Of a stretch of 64,000 nt of DNA, positions 32,417 to 44,950 are shown in pieces. The stretch spans positions 3,410,001-3,474,000 of the forward strand of contig JAUCEF010000014.1 of NCBI GenBank assembly GCA_033558025.1, in the 5' to 3' direction. Both the position numbers and the translations under genes were made by a program. The DNA is from Phytophthora sp. 'mugwort'. Taxonomy: Eukaryota; Oomycota; Peronosporomycetes; Peronosporales; Peronosporaceae. Under the pieces are notes generated by a model, which had not been told where the DNA came from, ran no database searches, and worked only from the letters and a program-made list of their open reading frames with translations. Each line of letters starts with the position of its first letter. Position 1 is the first letter of the stretch.

Positions 32417-33006
32417 ATGCTGCCAGTACCGCCGCTCCCGCGCAAGTTGCTCACGCTGGCGCTCATTGTGCGCGATGGCGTGGCGTCGCAGCAGGTGCTG
32501 CTGGGGATGAAGAAACGCGGGTTTGGCATGGGCAAGTGGAATGGCTTCGGCGGCAAAGTGGAGACCACGGATGCCAACATCGCGGCCGCGGCGGCGAGGG
32601 AAGTTAAAGAGGAGGCTAACGTGACCGTAAAGATAGGGGACCTGCAGCCACGCGGTGTGCTGCTCTTCTCGTTCGAACAGAGCAAAGAAGTCATGGTGCG
32701 TGGCTATGGACAAGGATTCTAGAAGACGAGGAGCTCATTTGTTGCTGCTGGCAGGAGGTGCACGTGTTCCTGACGCAACATTTCTCGGGAGAGCCATCGG
32801 AGAGCGAGGAGATGAAGCCGCAGTGGTTCGACGCTGCGGAGATCCCGTTCAAGGGAATGTGGGCGGATGACCACTTCTGGTTGCCGCACGTGCTGAGCGG
32901 CAAGAGCGTGCAAGGACACTTCCGCTTCGCCGCAGACGAGGACACACTGCTGGACCACGAGCTCGAGGTGACTGACACAGTCCAGGAAGAGCAGCATTGC
33001 CAGTAA
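32417..33006 (+). CDS. NUDT1: MTH1-like Nudix hydrolase (oxidised purine nucleoside triphosphatase)
   Basis: Predicted to hydrolyse 8-oxo-dGTP and related oxidised nucleotides, protecting the nucleotide pool. Two exons: 32417-32695 and 32755-33006, intron 59 bp (GTGCGTGG...GGCAG), 176 residues. The N-terminal half has GMGKWNGFGGKVE and the Nudix core REVKEEANV (61-69); the E of GX5E is replaced by D52 or shifted by one. The second exon carries the MTH1-specific pattern VHVFLTQ, IPFKGMWADD and WLPHVLSGK, which lines up along its length with vertebrate MTH1. The metal-binding REXXEE is intact. The gene shares its upstream region with the VPS13-like gene. Confidence 0.9.
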
Positions 33007-34213
33007 AGCCTGTAGTATATCCTACTACTATATTGTAGTATATTTTATAGCATCTATATAAAATACTACTAGTATATTTACTCATCTAATTAATGTTAAT
33101 ACTATAATGACCTGTTTATATTAAACCGGTAGTACTATTACGACCATTTTTAAGTGCCACGTAGTAACAGTAAAGTAGAAGTAACGTTATCAGGCTAATG
33201 TACAGTACTGAATTATACTGTAGTACTCACTTGCATTTCAAAGTAGTGTTACAGAAGTACTACGTACTACTAGTAGTACTAGTATTACGTCGAGCATGAT
33301 TCAGCGGAACTTTTTATTTTACTGTAGTACTAGTAGCAGTACCAGCTACCGCATTTTGAGTCGGATCGATCAGAGAATTGTAGTCATTGTGAACGTCATC
33401 GATTATCTCCACAAAGTTTTGTTTCCTCACTTCAATCCCCAACAAGAAAAAATGGACTAGCTCTAATACGCATATTATGCAATAAAATGAATAATGATGA
33501 TAGGCATGTAACCATTCTAAAGACCATCGCGCCCACTGACTCCTTGGAAGAGATGAACGCGGCGGTGAGTTAGAGAATGGTATCGCTCTAGCAAGTGAAA
33601 AAAATTGGACTTCTCTACTGACGAAGAAAAGAACAGAGTGTATCTTGCAATACAGAAATGGGGGCCATATGCATACAAATAGTGATGGACATGTACGACC
33701 GCCACACCAACTTGAACGGACGGCGCCGCAGCAAGCGGTGCAGCAGTGCTTTCGGCTTCTGGACAGCAAAGATGCACTCCTCGCTGACGTCCACCGCAAC
33801 ACTCGCTCTCTGCTACATACTATACCCACTCGCACACGTCGGAGAGTACAAGCGGGCTGTTGGATGAGCAGGTCATACAGCAGTAAACACGCTTCCGGGC
33901 GGCTTGGATGATGCGGGATCACTACGCGCAGTCAAATTCGAAACTGAGGTTGCTACAGCATCGTCGGATGGTGGGACAGAATGACTGGTGCAGACACGAC
34001 CGAGTGGTCCACGTAGCCTTGTGTACACCCCATATAAGTTGATGTGGTTACATAGAATGTGAACCGGAAGGTGGGACCTTGACGAAGGTACCCGTTACGA
34101 GCAAGTCAAGCGCTAAAGCTGGACTTGTCTCCGCGGCCACGTCCATCAATAGGCAGGCATTCATCGTGAATAAGTGAGCAGAGAGAGAGAGAGAGAGAAT
34201 CGACGCAGCAGCC
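33007..34213. other. Intergenic, AT-rich with TAGTA palindromes
   Basis: 33007-33350 is AT-rich with many overlapping TAGTACTAGTA-type words. 33480-33920 holds overlapping frames on both strands (for example 33314-33922 minus) that look like chance openings; I recognise none. A (GA)9 run at 34181-34198 precedes the transporter ATG. Confidence 0.5.
34181..34198 (+). repeat. (GA)9 microsatellite
   Basis: Nine GA units ending 15 bp before the transporter start codon, probably in its 5' UTR. Confidence 0.85.
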
Positions 34214-36087
34214 ATGACGACCACGAACTCGGACACCACGAACTTGGACCGCCCGGCGATCCGCACGCGCTTCGACTCGCGCGACGAGAGCTACGGGCTG
34301 CACCTAGTGCCGCCGTCGTCTGCAGACCGCTCGCCGCTCAAGTCATGGCGCAACATGCCGAGTCCTCTGGGCCACCACAACTTGCTGGAGAGTCAGATCG
34401 AGTACGAAGAGATTGAGGAGCAGGCGCGAAAGCAAGGTCGCACCAAGGCGCGCACCATCAACCACATTACCCTCGGCTTCATCGCCTACTTCGCTGTTGC
34501 CGCGGGACCGTTCGGTGTCGAGGATGCAGTGCGCGCTGCAGGAGCGTACCCGGTGTTATTGGCGGTGGTGCTGTTGCCCTTCACGTGGGGCTTGCCACAG
34601 GCGCTGATGGTGAGTAAAAGACAGTCGAGATAAAGAGAGTGGGTGGGGGTGTTTAACTGACGGGTTATTGTTGCTGTAGACGGCTGAGCTCAGCTCGATG
34701 ATTGACGAAAACGGCGGCTACATTCTGTGGGTACGCCGCGGGCTGGGTCAGTACGCAGGCTGGGTCAATGCTTTCAACAGCATTGCCAGTAATGTCTGCG
34801 ACTTGCCCACGTATCCTGTGCTGTTCTGCAGCTACGTTGAAGCATTTTTGGCGTCAGGCTACGGCTACACATTGTCGGGCACGGAGCAGTGGCTCGTGAA
34901 GTGCTCGGCTCTGCTACTTGTGTTCACGTCCAATGCGGTTGGCATGCGCGCAGTGGCTATGGCTTCTGTACTCATGTCTTTGTTCGTGCTGGCACCGTTC
35001 GTCTTGGAGCCACTGTCGGTTGAGACCTTTAATCTTTCTACGTGGGGCAGCGTGGCGCCTCAGATTGACTGGTCGGTATTCCTTTCTACTATCTTGTGGA
35101 ACTACCAAGGTAAGCAACGCGTACTTGATGGTGGTGGTGACTGCCTGCGCTTAATTTGATATGTGCTGTAGGTTGGGACTCGCTCGGTTGCGTTGCTGGT
35201 GAAGTTAAGGATGGCGGCAGAACGTACCCGATCGCCATTTCGATCGCGATGGTTTTGATCACCATTAACTACGCCTTCCCAGGTATTTCTCTTAAGCCAG
35301 TGCTGGGCTAATAACTAGCGTTTGAGATGCACTAACTCACAGCTGGGCTGCTCTTGTATTTTTATAGTGGGAGCCGGCATCATGGTGCAGTCTGATTTCT
35401 CGCAATGGCACGAAGGCTCGCTCGAGACAATTGCCATGACGGTTGCTCCGTGGCTCGGGGTCTGGGTTGGAATGGCTGCAGTCGTGGCAACTCTGGGCGA
35501 GTTCAACGTAGTGATGGCGTGCAGTTCACGCGCTTTGTGGGCGACAGCGGACTACAAGATGTTGCCTTCCTTCCTCGCTATTGAGTGGAAGCGCTTCGGA
35601 ACGCCGATTGCGGCGGTAATTTTCCAAACCGTGACCACGGGTGTGCTCATGAACTTCTCGTTCGAGTTTCTGGTGGTGCTTGACACCTTTTTCAACAAGT
35701 ACGTGGCTATGGTATTCGCTCTTAGAGCACGTTGTAACTAGCGGCTGACGTTTGTTTTTCTCTCTCATTGTGCTCTGCAACTGCAGTCTTACACTGCTAC
35801 TGGAATTCTTCGCGTTCCTTCGTCTCAAGTACGTCGAGAAAGACACGGAGCGTCCATTCGTGGTGCCGTTCGGCAATACCGGCGCGTGGGCGATCACGGT
35901 CCCGAAGATCCTGGTGCTCTCGGGCGTGCTGCTCGCGCAAAAGTGCCACGTGTGGGTGACCTGCGGGCTGTTCAACCTAGCCGTATCCAGCGCGTACCTG
36001 GTGTGGCGCCGCTTCCAACCGGTCCCACAGGCCACGTACGAGTCCTCCACGTCCACTACCTCCTACGGTACTGGACAGCTGTCTTAG
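34214..36087 (+). CDS. PUT/LAT-type polyamine or amino-acid transporter (APC superfamily)
   Basis: Five exons: 34214-34609, 34680-35109, 35172-35282, 35368-35698, 35787-36087; all GT/AG, total 522 residues. A polar N-terminal tail of about 75 residues is followed by about 12 membrane segments. The first segment region, AAGPFGVEDAVRAAG, and the following TAELSSMIDENGGYILWVRR match the pattern of plant polyamine uptake transporters (GPFGVED..., AEL..SFPENGGYV.W). NYQGWDSLGCVAGEVKD and later segments fit the same family. Family members carry polyamines or neutral amino acids with protons at the plasma or inner membranes; substrate cannot be read here. Confidence 0.88.
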
Positions 36088-37523
36088 CACTTTGCATTTA
36101 GTACTTGGCAATTGTTATTGAACACCCTTTCGACAGCGCTTGCAATCCTATTTACTTTAAATGTCACAGACAAGATAGCCCCGTCAATATGCAAGACTTC
36201 TATCAATGGCCGGCAGAGCTGCGTTAGATAAGTCGCATTTATGCAAACACCTCCATGTTGGCGAGGTCAAACAAGTGAATGGATTTTCCCACTAGCTGTA
36301 AACCGAGACGCGCACGATTATCTGACCCAGGCAGCTGGGTTCCTATGAGTCACGGGTAGTCCGGCGCTAAAGCCAATGTTTCGACGGTGATGCCTTTCGC
36401 TCCCTCTCGGTGGGGTTCGAGCATCGCGGTAACACTCGTCAAGGTTGTGACGGCTTCGTCTTTCTTACTACTACATGTAGTATACGTCTCGAGCAGCTCT
36501 GTGCGTCTTGCAGCACCAACTGGGCGAGCGACACGCTCAGCCTGTACATTGGATGATCACTTGACTGCTGCGCGCATTGTCGACCATAGATGGCCGTTCA
36601 TGAACTCGTCGTGCGCATGAGCATGGAGTCCTCGGACTCGGCCATGCTGACTCAGCATTGTTGAGTACTTCGAAGTAACTAACTTGATGGTACCTGGAAA
36701 ATTTGGTCGCTTCGACGTAACATGTAGCTCCGGCTGGTCGAAGAAGCTGTTGCAGTATTCTCGCAGAACCTGCTGCCAAACGAACCCTCGGATTTCACTG
36801 ACGACTTGTCAGTGACGACGCTATCTCGACGTATGCATTGTCGTGCTGAAGCCAGGCCAGTAAAAGAGATAGTCGGCCACAATAGAAGGCCAGGTCTTGA
36901 TCTGTCATTCGACCCAACAGGACAAGTAGCCAGTTCGATAGGAGTCATGTTGGCTTTGGCGCTGCTGTACCAACTGATGCTGAACGTGGAGCGGTCATTG
37001 TCATTTTGTGTTGGACGATGCGGTTGCAACGGTGCTGGTCAAGATATACGACTTCACCCTTTGTCGACACTCAGCGATCACCCACCTTCCGTTTACTGCT
37101 AAGAACACCGTACAATCTCGAAATTGACTCGTTTCACTGTGCCAATCGCAAGCATGAGTGCCAGTTCTCCGCGGTCGTCAGCACTAACGAGGTCACTCAT
37201 TCGAGACGATTGGTGTCTGCAGCACTGCAACTAGTACACGACTCCGGCGTAAACCACGGGAGGTGCGTGATACCATCACACCGATAATCAGTTCAGATTT
37301 CTGACTCGAGCGGCACCGATGCCAATCAACCAGTCAAAATCGTCAACGGCGGCCTGTGATTGGCCAGCGCCCATATCTGACGTCACTTACAAACCTTTTC
37401 TAGGTCGAAAGCGGACATCTTGTGTTCATTATGTCAATATATAGTGTGTACCACACCAAGCGAAGAGCGGGAATCAGATCCGATCATTCTTTATTTTGCT
37501 GGCTGGCGCGCAGATCTCCGATC
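36088..37523. other. Intergenic, no gene recognised
   Basis: About 1.4 kb. Overlapping short frames at 36537-37102 on both strands include a minus-strand stretch (YSSAKANMTPIEL) loosely like the N.S.....GMTPFEL region of Ty3 integrases, too weak to call. An Inr-like box, GTTCATTATGTCAATAT at 37424-37440, lies about 85 bp before the GH81 ATG. Confidence 0.4.
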
Positions 37524-40165
37524 ATGGCCGTGAACGAGAGCTCGCCGCTGCTGCAGGACCGTTCAGGCCAACAGAGCAGCCGACCCCCACTGCGCCGTGC
37601 GCTGTACGTGATCGTGCCGTTAACGGTGGTGGCCGTCGTGACCATCTGCATCCTCGTCGCCGGCGATGGATCCAGCAAGTCGTCGCCCGCCACGTCCAGC
37701 ACCCCCGCGCCAGCAGCCACCAAGGCACCGGTCGAGATTGAGGTCACGGACGCCGAGCTGCTTACTATGCGGCCGCCATTCGAGGAGAAGTTACACCCGA
37801 TTTCGCCCAAGCTCGTTCGCCGCAACGGCTTCGGCCGCTCGCTGCCCACTAACGAGTTTTGGTCCAACCTCATGGTGGCGGATGGCCACGGTCTTAACGC
37901 AGGCGGCGGTGAGGTTACGCTCAGCCCCTACACGGTACGCAGCCTGCCCAAGAGACTTGATATATCATACGGAGACTCCCGCCGCGTGGCCACCAAGGAC
38001 GCCATCGTCGAGTACTTCAACGTGGACGCCAGCTTCACGGCTTACAGTCACAAAGTGCTGGCCGGTAATAACACGCCCAGCGCGTTGCTGGGAGACGGAA
38101 ATAGCACTTCTAGGAACGTCGTGGACTATGACGTGTTGTCGGTGCTGCTACAGTACTATTATGAGGAGGACAGCAAGTGGATGAAGGCGCCATTGGTGCG
38201 CGGCTCGCCCTACGTCACGGTCGAGTACCAGAACGTACTCCCCGTGCTGGAGTTCAACGCTACGGTATTGGCTATAAACGCCGAGCAAGTGCAACAGAAG
38301 GACCCGCTAGCCCCCTGGAATGCGTTGCAGACGTGGACTAGCAACCGATTCGAGCTCGACATTGAGGTCTACGGCGCTGGCGAGAGTGCGCACGACACGG
38401 GCAAGTCTCAACAGAAGTGGGTCCTGTACTTCGACAAGGTGCGCACACTGCAGCTGCAGTTTGCCGATGAGAAGGACTACCGGCCGTACAACTGGCGGGG
38501 CGAGATGACCACGCCCACTAACATTCGTCTGGTGGACACGGACTTCTACACGGGAGCAGCCCGTTTGGCGATTATTCCGCAGGGAGCGTCACAAGCTGCT
38601 GTAGATGCACTCGATAAGGCTGCTGCTATTTACCCTGTAGGCTCCTCGATCACGACTGACTTCAACCAAATCAACGCCTCGTTCTCATTTTGCTGGAAGA
38701 CGAAGCGATTCCTCGATCTCGGCGAGCCGAACCTGAACTCGACTTCGAACGCTGAACTTCTCATGCTGGCGAACCCGCACCATGTGGCGACGCTCAAGTC
38801 TGATAGCGAGGCCTTCCAAGTTCTCGGTCAGTTTGGACACCGTACACTGAAGTCGAACATGACAGCAGTGGTCGGCAGCTGCTGGGAGATGGAGGAGACA
38901 CTACCGACGGCATCTTTCCAGGAAGAAAACGTGCAGATTCAGCCGCAATATCTGGAAGCAATTAAAATTGCTCTGGCTAATGACTCGAACTACACGCCTG
39001 AGGCGGACGACCCGTACTATTTTGGCAAGGAGATTGGCCGTCAAGCCCGTTTGGTTCTCATTGCCGACAAGTTCGACGAGAAAGAGCTCCGTGATGATAT
39101 TCTTGACAAGCTGGAGGAATGGTTGACCCCGTGGATGCTTGGCCAGAACAGTGACCACTTTGTCTACGATCGCACGTGGGGTGGTTTATGCTCGCTCAAT
39201 GGGCTGAAGGGTGTGTTTTGGATGACAGACTTCGGCAATGGCTGGTACAACGACCATGTACGTAGTCACTGTTGTGCTGAATCATTTTGCTGACTCAGAT
39301 GGACTCATATTTTGTGTGAACTACTGTTTTTCTACTTATGAAGCACTTCCACTACGGCTACTTTTTGTACGCAGTCGCTGTCGTGGGAAAGTTCCGCCCG
39401 GATTTCGTGAAAACGCACAAGGCGGCTGTCATGTCAATTGTTCGTGATATTGCGAGTCCCGACCAGAATGAGTAAGAGTCATTACCGGTATTTACCCCAT
39501 GTCGTCCTTTACTCATTGTTATTGACCTCGTCCATCACTTATTGTATTGCAGCACGTTCTTCCCGTTCACACGCCACTTTTCCTGGTTCGACAGCCATTC
39601 GTTTGCCAGTGGTGTTTATACTCTCGATGGTGGCAAGTCTCAGGAGAGTGTTAGTGAAGCTATTAATGCATACTATGGTGTGTATCTGGTGGGCAAGTCG
39701 TTCAAGGTCCCGGAGGTGGAGCACATGGGCCATCTTCTGCTTGCCCTTGAGATCCGCGGTGCGCAGATGTACTGGCAAATGCCGTCCAGCTCGGATATCT
39801 ACGAGCCGATCTATGCTTCCAACAAGATGACTGGCCAAGTTGCTGCAACGAAGGTTTCGTACACGACATGGTTTGGCCCCCAGGTGGAGCACATGCACTT
39901 GATCAACATGATCCCGTTCACACCGATCACGGACACGTTTTTAAAGCGCACATATGTCCAGGAAGAGTACCCGATTTTGCAGCAGCAAGCGTTCGACCGC
40001 GCCGAAGACCCGATCGACGACCGCTGGAGGGGCTACGCGTATCTGGACCTGGCCATCATCGACCCGGCGGATGCGTGGACGAAGGTTCAGAACATGAGCT
40101 TTTTTGACGACGGCAGTTCGCGAACGAACTCACTGTACTGGATCGCTACGCGCCCGGCGAACTGA
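37524..40165 (+). CDS. GH81 endo-1,3-beta-glucanase, membrane-anchored
   Basis: Cleaves beta-1,3-glucan, a main oomycete wall polymer; likely acts in wall remodelling. Exons: 37524-39257, 39344-39471, 39553-40165; 824 residues. A cytoplasmic tail of about 25 residues is followed by one hydrophobic segment (about 26-47) without a clear cleavage site, giving a type II membrane protein with the catalytic part outside. Then a Ser/Thr/Pro/Ala linker and the full GH81 domain from about 85. GH81 motifs: YNDHHFHYGYF spanning the first splice junction (putative catalytic Asp577), FDSHSFASG, and the two-Glu motif SQESVSEAINAYYG near 648-661. Start: an in-frame GTG upstream (37422) is rejected; ATG 37524 lies after the Inr-like box. 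Confidence 0.9.
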
Positions 40166-40428
40166 TGTGAGTATAGCGTTTAAGAATTGTCCTGGATTTG
40201 GGCTGGACTTTAGTGGAGACGTTCGTAACCATGCGAATGTAGAATGGGAGAACTGTAATGGCAATGACGCTCATCTTTGTCGCAATAAGTATGAAGTTTT
40301 TGTTACTGGCAACAGGTTGACAATGTTGAAGTTAACCTTATTCGTATTTATCTGGATGAGAATACCACACCAACCATACACAAGTTGAGCTGGTCATACC
40401 GGTTCAACCTATCCGAAATCGGGGAGGC

Positions 40429-42349
40429 ATGGCGCTCTCCCTGCTCGCTCTCTTGGTTTCTGTGATGGTCAATGCGGCCCTCGTCCAGCTCCCAGTCTAC
40501 GGGAAGAACGTCACCGTCGAAGTGTGGGAAAAAAATGCCGCGGTCTTCCATAGCGTGGGCCCCACGGCCGTCGACAGTATGAAATTCGAGGTCTTACAGG
40601 TATTTATTGCCATTCCATCGGAAATCCACTAGTAAACTGCAGCGACTAACCCGTGACTCTCGGTAGTACAATTTGTTTGGTCGGCCATACGAAGTCTCGA
40701 ACGACGGACAAAGCGAGCGACTGCAGCGAGTGCCCGAGTCGCTGCATCGCATCTCGAAGACTATCGACGTGGTGACTTTTGCTGAGGCGGACATCCGCCC
40801 CCAACGAGATGAAATGCTGGACCAGTTCCGCAAGTTTGGCTTTAACTATTCGACGACGATCCTGCACGATCCAGATCCGTTCACGAGTTTGTTAAACGGA
40901 GGGGTGATGGTTGTGTCCAAGTGGCCGGTCTTACGAGAGGCACAGCATGTTTACCGCAATGCCTGCCATTACTCGGATTGTTTGGCAGCAAAGGGGGTCA
41001 AGTACGCGAGGTTATTGAAAACAGTTGACGGGACGGCAAAGATTTTCAACGTGTTTGCCACACACATGCAGGTAGGAATATTCGTTTAACGGGATTTGGT
41101 GGAGGCTTTCTGAGTCTCTAATGTTAGGCGTGGTCGACGCCTGACGGCCGGTCGGATCGGATCCAGCAAGCGAAGCAGGTGAGTTTACTATTTACTTAGT
41201 ACGAAGTTTTTGTATACTTGGAAGCTGATTGTTTGTTGTTGGTTTGACTATGGTAGATGCGCCAATTTATCGATGCTATGGGCATTCCACAACATGAGGT
41301 AAATTGTGTTTTAGCTTGGGTTGATTTCTTTTATTGGACATTTATCCATTATTGTTCGTTAATTGCTGTCATATCCAGCCGTTGATTTTCGCGGGAGATT
41401 TTAACGTGGACAATCATACTTTTGGTGATGAAGTGGCGCATCTGGTGGAGCTGCTTGAAGCGTACGAGCCTCGTCAGATAGGCAAACAGGCTTTCACGAG
41501 CGAGTAAGCGGTGTCTGTTTTGTTACCTGCAGAGCGAATTAGGTCAACTAGCTAATGCACCGTGTATCTGCCTCAGCCCACACACGAACGTGCTGGTTGG
41601 GCGTGACGGAGCAGCCATCAGCAACAAATGCTCCGCTCAATACGTTAAGAACTGGGGCCCAGCAAAGGTTTGCTTTGTCGGTGGCAGTTAGTCATGATTT
41701 TAGCGTTCTTAACGCTCGTTTTCCGCTGAATATTAACAGGATGGCGTATTTCATCCGTCACTGCTTACCCGGACGACATGCGGGATGCACTCAGAGATTG
41801 ACGAACCGAATTGGCTGGTGTTCATTGAGCCAGATACCATGTGCTTCTGCCCGTGCTGCCCACTAGAGTGGTTAGACTACGTGTTGTATGGCAAAGGTAT
41901 CGCAGCAGATTCTTGCATTGTCCTTAATCTATTTCGCGCTGATGTTTGACGCTTGTATTGTAGCACCTTACCAACAACCCAGTTCCGTCCCAACGCTTGA
42001 AGCTCATGTGAACCAAGTAGAGCATTTTATTGTCGACTGGACAGCTCCCGAAAGCAATATGAAGATGACACTCATCGATCTTTCTGACCATTATCCCGTG
42101 CACGGGAAGTTCGAGTTCCCAGTGACTCGAGGACAAGGGAGGGACGACGATCCCTTGACATACCATTTAGACGGCTGCTCAACGGATAATGATTGCCATT
42201 TCCGCAACTTTCGTTGCTACTGTAATGGACGGAACTGCTTTTACAAAGGCAATCGCATGAATGGTTGGGATCTTGACTCGGAGCATCCAGTTAACCGCAA
42301 TTGCTTGTATCAGAAGACCTCTTTCCGATGCTTATGCGGTCCAACTTGA
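40429..42349 (+). CDS. Secreted neutral-sphingomyelinase-like phosphodiesterase (EEP fold)
   Basis: Predicted to cleave sphingomyelin-type phospholipids, outside the cell. Eight exons: 40429-40599, 40667-41071, 41128-41178, 41257-41298, 41379-41503, 41577-41667, 41740-41896, 41964-42349; each GT/AG, frame kept, 475 residues. Residues 1-17 form a signal peptide. EEP-fold landmarks: YNLFGRP (Asn59), FAEAD near 95 (metal Glu), FATHMQ (187-192), AGDFNVD (228-234) and LSDHYPVHG near 386 (catalytic Asp-His). The last 75 residues are Cys-rich (about 10 Cys: CSTDNDC, FRCYCNGRNC, CLYQK, RCLC), an extra secreted module I do not recognise. Substrate specificity is inferred from family only. Confidence 0.82.
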
Positions 42350-42549
42350 CTGTACTCGAATCCACACAACACTTTTAAGTAAATACACATCGAAATGGAG
42401 CTCAATTCGAGTGCGCTGTGGGGCGTTAGGAATGTAAACGTAACGACTCAACTATACTTGGCCTGCTTCGAGGCGTCCTTCCATTAGAACAGTCCGAGAG
42501 TTTCAAAAGTCCTCGCCGCCGCCTAGCCGCTGCTTCCCGAGTCTCGAAC

Positions 42550-44214
42550 ATGTCGTGGCAAAGTCAATGGGGAACTGTCAAGGCCACGAACGCCAGGGCT
42601 GCTGCACTCTACTATGAGGTGTCGAATGTGGGCAAGACCATTGAAAGCTCAAAGAAGCGCGTGGTGTGGCGCCTAAAGGTCGAAGAAGGTCGTGAATTCG
42701 AGATCTCGCTCACTCATTCGCTGGCGTCGGGGAAGAAGGTGCTGCGTGTCGATGGTATCGTCAAATATACGTCTCAGTCGGTACGTGTCGTCATTTTTAG
42801 TGTTGTAACTTGTGCTGTTCCTATCTCTCATCGTTGTTTGGTCTAGCTCTCGTTTGGCGACTGGGACTACGTGTTCAACCTGGCAGGAGGCCACTGCGTA
42901 CACATTATCATCAAGCCGTCCGTGGATCTCAACGATATGTATGGTGAGTACAACAAGAAATATCAGAATTGATACTGGTAATACTACTCACTGCTAATTA
43001 TTTATGTTTGACTATACAGATTTGATCGTCGATGGAATGTCTTTCCGTCGTCTACCGAACCGTCTGGACCCTACCAAGTTGCAGAAATCGCAGGAAAACG
43101 TCGTGACTTCAGCCACACGCACAACTGGAGACTTCGGTTCTCGCAACAGCTCAATCACGTACAATTACTCTACTGGAGGTTACGCTAATGGTAGCAACTC
43201 TAACCGTGGCAGTCACAACTCATCACGTGATAACTCATTCACCCCGTGGGAATGCACTCGATGCACTTTGGTGAACGATAAGCCCCTCGCTCCTATCTGC
43301 GAAGCCTGTGGCCACCCAAAACCCAACTATATCTGTACGTATCCCTGCGTACTTAACATCGCTGATAACAAACTCGCTAACACGCTGCAATATACTTCCC
43401 GCCACTAGCTCCGGAATCGCGCCAACGTGCGAAGACCGTGGCTGCATCGCCTCATCCTCCACCGGCACCGTCTCGACCGGCTGCCAAGTCCGTAGTTGAA
43501 GCGCCCATTGTTTTCGATATGTGGCAAAACCCACCGACTTCGAACGCCAATTCTTCAGCATTCCCTGCCTTCACAGATTCCGATGGATTCCCAGCGCCAT
43601 CAACGCAGACTATGTCGCCTATGCCTGCTGCGATGTTTAATATGACCACTAAGCAGCCGTTCCAGCAAGATATCACGTCCATGCTGTCTGGACTCGACTT
43701 CACGCCTCCACCTGTCGAGGAGACCTCGCCCCCAATGGAAGCTTCACTCGAGCCACCACTAACAGAAGAAGAGAAAGCCACACGAGGAGATTTGTGGTCT
43801 TCTGACATGGTAAATCTCAACTTAAAGCCACAGGAGAAGCACCCGGTGCAGCGATCCGCCAAGAGCTACCAGACTCTGGAGCAGGCTCGTCAGCTTGCAC
43901 CGAAGGACAAGGTTCAGATTTTGCCAACACCTCCACCAACGACATTCCCGACTTACAACGCGACTCAAATCCCTGGAGGGTTTTACGGTGGCATGCCTCC
44001 AGCGCAACCCGTGATGTACAACACTGTCGCCAATGCTGGAACGTTTGGGATAACGCCTGCTCCGATGACTTTCGGTGCTCCGCAATCGAACGCTATGCCA
44101 GTACATGGAAGTTTCGGTGGTCAACCATTTATGACAACGGTCCCGATGAACGCACCGCCCAGACAGTCATCCATGCAGAATTTCAGCAACGACCCTTTCG
44201 CCACTCTTTCGTAG
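42550..44214 (+). CDS. FAIM1-like domain / RanBP2 zinc-finger protein
   Basis: Exons: 42550-42780, 42847-42943, 43020-43334, 43409-44214; GT/AG, 482 residues. Residues about 35-125 match the FAIM1 beta-fold pattern (VWRLKVEEGREFEISLTHS, SGKKVLRVDG, FGDWDYVFNL, LIVDGMSFRRL). Residues about 186-212 form a RanBP2-type zinc finger: W-E-C-x2-C, 10 residues, C-x2-C (WECTRCTLVND..PICEACG). The remaining 260 residues are rich in Pro, Met, Thr and Asn and probably disordered, ending in NDPFATLS, a DPF-type motif as found in endocytic adaptor ligands. RanBP2 fingers often bind ubiquitin or RNA. The pairing suggests a regulatory scaffold; the actual role is unknown. Confidence 0.75.
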
Positions 44215-44830
44215 TTGTCACGAAGCTTGACCTTTTAATAAAGGAGATAAGCAGGTGTGAATTGCATCTTACATGTACAACGTATACCAGATTTTTCTTT
44301 CCTTGAACGAACTACGGGAGTCACAACCACGCGCTCGATTCTTTTCTTTTCAGCCCTCCACTTTCGAAGCATTCAACTTTGTTCGAATTGTACCATTCAT
44401 GTACTATAACTCCAACAACTTCAGTCAATTTTGGTGATCGTATTATGACTTTCCGATATTTGTCTACATCTGAGGGAAAAGTACTTAAGTAGGTTTTTCT
44501 ACTGGCTCATACTTTTGTAATTCTGAGTTTGCCTTTCTTTTACACTTCAGTTTTATGCACGAAAGTCAGTTTTAATAGGAGGCTGCCAACCAGTAACCTC
44601 TACCAACCAGCCAGGCACCCGTTTGCCGACGAAATGGTCAGCATTCTGACTTTCGCAGCCAAAAACGTAGGTCCAAAAGGCCACTGCTGTAATAAATTGA
44701 CTTTTTCCCTTGACCTGAGGTGGCGTGCCGTTGTTCTCATATCTATGCTTATGACATACGTTGAGTGAAGTGGCTACCCTGCTAGGTATTTTCAGAGAGG
44801 AGTCTTACTAAATGGTACCAAAGATTTTTA
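44215..44830. other. Intergenic, no gene recognised
   Basis: Holds the 3' flank of the FAIM1-like gene and the 5' flank of the Tc1-like transposase relic. Terminal inverted repeats of the Tc1-like element were sought here and not convincingly found. Confidence 0.4.
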
Positions 44831-44950
44831 ATGACAGGCAACGTCGATGAGAAGACTGCTGCCGAGAAGAAGTCAAGGTGGGCTGAAGAGGTTTGCTCGT
44901 TTGTATCTGAATATGTGGAAAACCATGCATACCTTTATTTGAAGAGCTCT
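44831..44950 (+). pseudogene. Tc1/IS630-like transposase, 5' part (split by Copia element 2)
   Basis: From ATG 44831 a frame runs through KKSRWAEEVCSFVSEYVENHAYLYL and stops being useful at the Copia insertion. It continues, after removing the Copia element, into 49729 onward (with a one-base frame offset), giving the DNA-binding part of a Tc1/IS630-type transposase (…ENHAYLYL..ELC…, then ICRALRFDLGLTRKVLTKRAR). The insertion target was therefore a transposase gene. Confidence 0.65.
44946..44950. repeat. Target-site duplication GCTCT, left
   Basis: GCTCT directly before the 5' LTR; the same five bases follow the 3' LTR at 49724-49728. Confidence 0.85.

Noticed and set aside
33314..33922. 202-codon minus-strand frame
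   Set aside because: Cys/Ser/Arg-rich text without domain, overlapped by equally long frames on the other strand; probably chance.
36537..37102. Possible Ty3 integrase trace
   Set aside because: Only one 13-residue stretch resembles integrase and nothing in order before or after it.
37422..37523. N-terminal extension of the GH81 frame
   Set aside because: It begins with GTG/ATG inside an Inr-like promoter box and lacks protein-like composition; ATG 37524 gives a clean tail plus membrane segment.
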